DNA of 9,222 nucleotides from positions 1-9,222 of the forward strand of contig JACQHA010000269.1 of assembly GCA_016199255.1 (NCBI GenBank), given 5' to 3'. Below are positions 5,458 through 9,222 of this stretch, one piece after another. The DNA comes from Deinococcus sp. GTDB taxonomy: Bacteria > Deinococcota > Deinococci > JACQHA01. The translations under genes and the position numbers were made by a program. Under the pieces are notes generated by a model. It was not told where the DNA came from and searched no databases. It worked only from the letters and a program-made list of their open reading frames with translations. Positions within the stretch are counted from its first letter, which is position 1. Every line of letters begins with the position of its first letter.

Positions 5458-8183
5458 TACCTATGAGCAAGCGCTATCACGCAGTAGTCGTCTCTACCAC
5501 TCACTGGGACCGGGCCTGGTACGCGCCCTTCCAGGAATTCCGGGCACGGCTAGTTTCTATGATCGACTGGCTCATTGACACGCTCGACAGCAACCCGGTA
5601 TTCACCAGCTTCACCCTTGACGGGCAGACGGTGGTGCTGGAAGACTACCTGGAAGTACGCCCAGAGCGGGAGCCAGACCTGCGCCGGCTGGTGAAAGCCG
5701 GGCGGCTACTCATTGGCCCATGGTACGTGCTGCCCGATGAATTCCTGGTAAGCCCAGAAGCCATTATCAGGAACTTCCTGCTGGGGCACAGCATCGCCCG
5801 GAAGCTTGGCGGGGTGAACCAGGAGGGTTATAACCCCGATTCCTTCGGCCACGTTGCCCAGCTCCCCCAGATTCTGGCCGGTTTCGGGCTGCACTCAGCG
5901 CTGTTCTGGCGGGGGGTGGGGGATGAGGGAGAAGAGCTGGGGAACGAGTTCTGGTGGGAGGCACCAGATGGAACCAGGGTGCTGGCGTGCTTCTTGCGCC
6001 ATGGCTACCACAACATCGCAAACCTTGGCTACCCCATGCTCTGGGGCGAAACCCGGCCCTTTGTACCTAGCGCCGACCTGGCACTGGCCCAGATCAGGAG
6101 CGCTGTAGACAAACTGACGCCCTATGCCCGCACCAGCGCCCTGTTGCTGGTGAACGGCATCGACCACGCGGACCCCCAACCAGAGGTACCCCTTTTTCTG
6201 CAGCAGGCCAACGCTAAACTGGACGACGTAGAGGTCATGCATGGGACGCTGTCTGACTACGTGCGCCGGGTACGGGCTGAGGCCAAGGAGCTGCCGGTGT
6301 ACCGTGGCGAGTTCAACCGGGGCCGCTACTCGGTGATTCTCCAGGGGGTCTACTCAGCCAGAATGGGAATCAAGCAGCGCAACGAGCAGGTGCAGACGCT
6401 CTTAGAGCGCTATGCTGAGCCCATAGCGGCCCTCGCCACTACTTTAGGCGCAGAGTATCCCAGCGGCCTCTTGGCCACAGCTTGGCGACATCTCCTGAAA
6501 AATCACCCCCACGACGACATCTGTGGGTGCAGTGTCGATCAGGTACACCGGGAGGACTGGTATCGCTTCGACCAGGCGGCGCAAATTGGCCAGCTGGTGA
6601 CCCGGGAGCAGTGGCGAGTGCTGACTGAACGCTTAGATCACCAGGGCCGCCAGGGCACACCACTGGTGGTCTTTCACCCTCTGGCCTGGGGGCGCTCGGG
6701 AGTAATCGTAGGCGAGGTGGAGTTCGCCCCCAAAGACCCCCGCGCCGAGAGTTTCATGCTGCGTGATGAGGCCGGGCAGCCGGTGCCCCACCAGGTTTTG
6801 GGGGTTGAAGAGCGGTTCTCCCTGGAGCCCCTGAAACCTCTACCGCGCCGGGTGGCGCGGGTGGCGTTCCCAGCTCAGATCCCGCCCTGCGGGTACACGA
6901 CCCTCTATCTCACTGCTGGCAAGCCAGCCCAGGCACAGACTGACCTCAAGGTGCTTCCCAATGGAGCAGAGAACCAGTACCTCCGCCTGGAGATTGCTGC
7001 CAATGGCACGCTGCGCCTGACCCATAAAGGCACTGGACGAACCTTCAGCGGGCTCCTGGCATTTGAGGACACCGAGGACGCTGGAGACGAGTATGATTAC
7101 TCTCCGGCAGTGCACACCCAGACGCTTACCTCCCAGGGCAATCGGGCAAGAGTGCGGCAGGTGGAGGCAGGACCACTGCGCATCACCTACGAAGTGAGCC
7201 TGGAACTGCCTCTGCCTGCCAGCCTGTCAGCTGATCGGAAACAGCGCAGCGCCGAACAGGTGCCCTGTTCCTGCTCTTCCCTGGTAACAGTCACTGCTGG
7301 GAGCCCACTGGTAGAAGTGACCACTAGATTCCAGAACCGGGTGAAGGATCACCGGCTGCGGGTACGGTTCCCAACCAGCATCACCGGCGACCGGGTGTAC
7401 GCCGACGGGCACTTTGCCGTACTGGAGCGTCCCATCACCGTCCCAGAGGTGAGTGGCTGGGCGCAGCCGCCGGTACCCACGCAACACCAGCGCTACTTTG
7501 TAGACGTCAACGACGGCCAAGCCGGCCTGGCAGTGCTGAACCGGGGCCTGCCCGAGTACGAAATTGTGCCCACGGCACAAGGGAACGAGATCGCCCTCAC
7601 CCTGTTGCGTGCTGTGGGTTACCTCTCCCGGGGGGATCTCCTGACCCGCCCTGGCAACGCTGGCCCCTGGACCATGCCTGCTCCCGAAGCGCAGTGTCTG
7701 GGAGAGCACATTTTCCACTTTGCCATCCTTCTCCACCAGGGGGAGTGGTCGCAGGTGGTGCGCCTGGCCCAGGAGTTTGCGGCTCTCCCTCTGCTGGTCC
7801 GAGGCGACAGCCGCAGCGGCCTGCTCCCCGAGGAATTCCAGTCTGCCAGTCTCTCCCGGGGAGGGGAGGCCCAGCTCCAGGAACCACTCCCGGCTAGTTT
7901 GCCAGCCACCCACAGCTTCCTGGCGTTGCAGCCAGAGACCCTGGTGTTGAGTGCTCTGAAGCGCTCCGAAGATGGGCCGGACCTGATCGTGCGCTGCTAC
8001 AACTGCAGCCCAGCACCAGTTACCGGCCGCCTGCGCTCTGCCTGGCCGCTCCGCGCCGCCACCCTGGTGAATCTGGCTGAAGAACCAATCCAAAGCCTCC
8101 CAGTGGAGGACAAACACCAGGTCACCCTCACCGCCCGGCAGTGGGGAATCGTCACCGTGCGCCTAGAAGTGGAGACAGCATGA
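5454..8183 (+). CDS. Glycoside hydrolase family 38 alpha-mannosidase (first copy)
   Basis: A 909-residue, full-length GH38 enzyme expected to cleave terminal alpha-mannosyl bonds in the cytoplasm with retention; no signal peptide is present. By comparison with GH38 structures, the zinc ligands are His17 and Asp19 (THWD), Asp129 (NPDSFGH, also the nucleophile) and His353 (NHPHDDICGC). Asp237 in VNGIDH is a likely acid/base candidate. The helical middle domain follows the catalytic barrel from about residue 340. The C-terminal beta-rich region (about 400-909) is the usual GH38C part. The N-terminus reads STTHWDRAW, whereas the second copy has PHTHWDREW. The ATG at 5454 overlaps the permease stop (ATGA); an ATG at 5463 with AAAGGA 8 bases upstream is an equally good start and shortens the protein by 3 residues. 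The substrate could be a mannoside, glycan fragment or mannosylglycerate relative. Confidence 0.93.
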   Translation: MIPMSKRYHAVVVSTTHWDRAWYAPFQEFRARLVSMIDWLIDTLDSNPVFTSFTLDGQTVVLEDYLEVRPEREPDLRRLVKAGRLLIGPWYVLPDEFLVSPEAIIRNFLLGHSIARKLGGVNQEGYNPDSFGHVAQLPQILAGFGLHSALFWRGVGDEGEELGNEFWWEAPDGTRVLACFLRHGYHNIANLGYPMLWGETRPFVPSADLALAQIRSAVDKLTPYARTSALLLVNGIDHADPQPEVPLFLQQANAKLDDVEVMHGTLSDYVRRVRAEAKELPVYRGEFNRGRYSVILQGVYSARMGIKQRNEQVQTLLERYAEPIAALATTLGAEYPSGLLATAWRHLLKNHPHDDICGCSVDQVHREDWYRFDQAAQIGQLVTREQWRVLTERLDHQGRQGTPLVVFHPLAWGRSGVIVGEVEFAPKDPRAESFMLRDEAGQPVPHQVLGVEERFSLEPLKPLPRRVARVAFPAQIPPCGYTTLYLTAGKPAQAQTDLKVLPNGAENQYLRLEIAANGTLRLTHKGTGRTFSGLLAFEDTEDAGDEYDYSPAVHTQTLTSQGNRARVRQVEAGPLRITYEVSLELPLPASLSADRKQRSAEQVPCSCSSLVTVTAGSPLVEVTTRFQNRVKDHRLRVRFPTSITGDRVYADGHFAVLERPITVPEVSGWAQPPVPTQHQRYFVDVNDGQAGLAVLNRGLPEYEIVPTAQGNEIALTLLRAVGYLSRGDLLTRPGNAGPWTMPAPEAQCLGEHIFHFAILLHQGEWSQVVRLAQEFAALPLLVRGDSRSGLLPEEFQSASLSRGGEAQLQEPLPASLPATHSFLALQPETLVLSALKRSEDGPDLIVRCYNCSPAPVTGRLRSAWPLRAATLVNLAEEPIQSLPVEDKHQVTLTARQWGIVTVRLEVETA

Positions 8184-9222
8184 TCGCCCAGCAGGAGACT
8201 ACGCCAACCCAAGTCTTCAAGGAATTCATCCTCGTCCCCCACACCCACTGGGACCGAGAGTGGTATTTGACCTTCCAGCAGTTCCGAGCCAAGCTGGTGG
8301 ATCTCTTTGACCAGCTGCTGGAGCTGCTCAACGCCGATCCCCAGTACCCCGCTTTTACCCTAGACGGCCAAACCATCATGCTGGAAGACTACTTGGCAGT
8401 GCGCCCCGAACGGCGCGGGGAGCTGGCCCAGCGCATTGCCCAGGGCCGCCTCCTGGTAGGGCCCTGGTATGTGATGCCCGACGAGTTCCTGGTGAGCCCT
8501 GAGGCCATAGTGCGGAACCTCCTTTTAGGCCGGCGGCTGGCCCAGGAGTTTGGCGGCGGCATGGATGTTGGCTACGTGCCCGATCCCTTTGGGCACATTG
8601 CCCAGCTCCCCCAGATTCTGCAGGGCTTTGGCATCGACTGTGCCCTCTTTATGCGAGGCATGGGCGATGAGGGCGAAGCGCTAGGGGATGTTTTCCTGTG
8701 GGAAGCACCAGACGGCTCAGCGGTGCTGGCGCACCACCAGCTCACCAGCTATGGCAACGCCGCCAACTTGCCCCTCGATCCCGACCTGGCAGCGCGGCTG
8801 GTGCGAAATGTCGCCACCCGGATGGCGCGCCTGGCGGTGACACCAGTGCTCCTCTTGAATAATGGCTCCGATCACCTGCGCCCCCAGCCAGCGCTCCGCC
8901 GCATAGTCCAGGAGCTGGAGCAGCGCCTAGACCGGCACGTAGAGTTCGGCTCTCACCGCGCCTACATCGAGCGGGTCAAGGCGCACCGCCCGGCGCTCAA
9001 ACGCTTCCGGGGGGAGTTGCGCGGTGGCAGGTACGCCATGCTGCTGCCCAGCGTCCTCTCTACCCGCATGTACCTGAAGCAGGCCAACCACCAGGTGCAG
9101 ACCGCGCTAGAGCGCTGGGCGGAGCCCGTGGCTGCCCTGGCCTGGGCACTGGGGCACCGTTATCCAGCAGGGCTCTTGCAGGAGGCTTGGCGCCTAGTGC
9201 TGCAGAACCATCCCCACGATTC
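8180..9222 (+). CDS. Glycoside hydrolase family 38 alpha-mannosidase (second copy, cut by right edge)
   Basis: The first 347 codons of a second GH38 enzyme are visible. The ATG overlaps the preceding stop (ATGA), and GGAG (8171-8174) lies 5 bases upstream. The protein begins MIAQQETTPTQVFKEFILVP. The zinc and catalytic residues are all present: His23 and Asp25 in PHTHWDREW, Asp135 in VPDPFGH, Asp231 in NNGSDH, and His346-Asp347 in NHPHD at the very edge. No signal peptide is seen. It is clearly homologous to the upstream enzyme along the whole visible length, about half identical by eye. It lacks a stretch of roughly 14 residues that the first copy has after its ANL motif (near residue 200 there). 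A cytoplasmic exo-alpha-mannosidase role is likely; a different linkage or substrate from the first copy is inferred from the sequence differences. Confidence 0.92.
   Translation, partial: MIAQQETTPTQVFKEFILVPHTHWDREWYLTFQQFRAKLVDLFDQLLELLNADPQYPAFTLDGQTIMLEDYLAVRPERRGELAQRIAQGRLLVGPWYVMPDEFLVSPEAIVRNLLLGRRLAQEFGGGMDVGYVPDPFGHIAQLPQILQGFGIDCALFMRGMGDEGEALGDVFLWEAPDGSAVLAHHQLTSYGNAANLPLDPDLAARLVRNVATRMARLAVTPVLLLNNGSDHLRPQPALRRIVQELEQRLDRHVEFGSHRAYIERVKAHRPALKRFRGELRGGRYAMLLPSVLSTRMYLKQANHQVQTALERWAEPVAALAWALGHRYPAGLLQEAWRLVLQNHPHD

Noticed and set aside
7227..8117. A 296-codon open frame on the minus strand inside the first mannosidase
   Set aside because: It lies entirely antisense to the conserved C-terminal domain of a clear GH38 gene, its translation matches no family I know, and GC-rich coding DNA often leaves such open antisense frames.

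Overview
This 9,222-base window is bacterial chromosomal DNA, mostly GC-rich. It holds a minus-strand block (positions 1 to about 2008) and a divergent plus-strand operon (2177 to the right edge). The organism cannot be named from the sequence alone. GC-rich content, two minus-strand genes with a -10-like box only 6 bases before the ATG (the layout expected for leaderless mRNAs), and a cysteine-free secreted sugar-binding protein fit lineages such as Chloroflexota, Deinococcota or Bipolaricaulota better than enterobacteria. This is inference only.

Minus-strand block, in order of transcription: a zinc-dependent alcohol dehydrogenase (2008..1010); a small antitoxin and Doc/Fic-type toxin overlapping by one base (963..766 and 766..371); and the start of a cytochrome c biogenesis protein CcdA (293 to the left edge). 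The toxin-antitoxin module is visibly lower in GC than its surroundings, which fits a mobile accessory module placed between housekeeping-type genes.

Plus-strand operon: a secreted carbohydrate-binding protein (2177..3508), a very strong hairpin without a T-tract (3532..3566), a candidate 10-codon leader ORF coupled to the next gene (3598..3630), two ABC sugar permease subunits (3632..4561 and 4558..5457), and two tandem glycoside hydrolase family 38 alpha-mannosidase-type enzymes (5454..8183, and 8180 running off the right edge). From the first permease onward the genes overlap by 4 bases (GTGA, ATGA, ATGA), so they are almost certainly co-transcribed and translationally coupled.

How they work together: the binding protein captures a sugar outside the membrane, the two permeases import it, and the two GH38 enzymes, which have no signal peptide, remove alpha-mannosyl residues in the cytoplasm. 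No ATP-binding subunit lies in the window, so it must be further downstream or shared from elsewhere. The substrate is probably an alpha-mannoside such as a manno-oligosaccharide, glycan fragment or mannosylglycerate-like compound; its identity is not resolved.

I found no clear evidence of a wholly new system. The most interesting non-coding features are the stoichiometry-type hairpin plus coupled mini-ORF between binding protein and permease, the matched leaderless-type promoters of the minus-strand genes, and the diverged pair of mannosidases.
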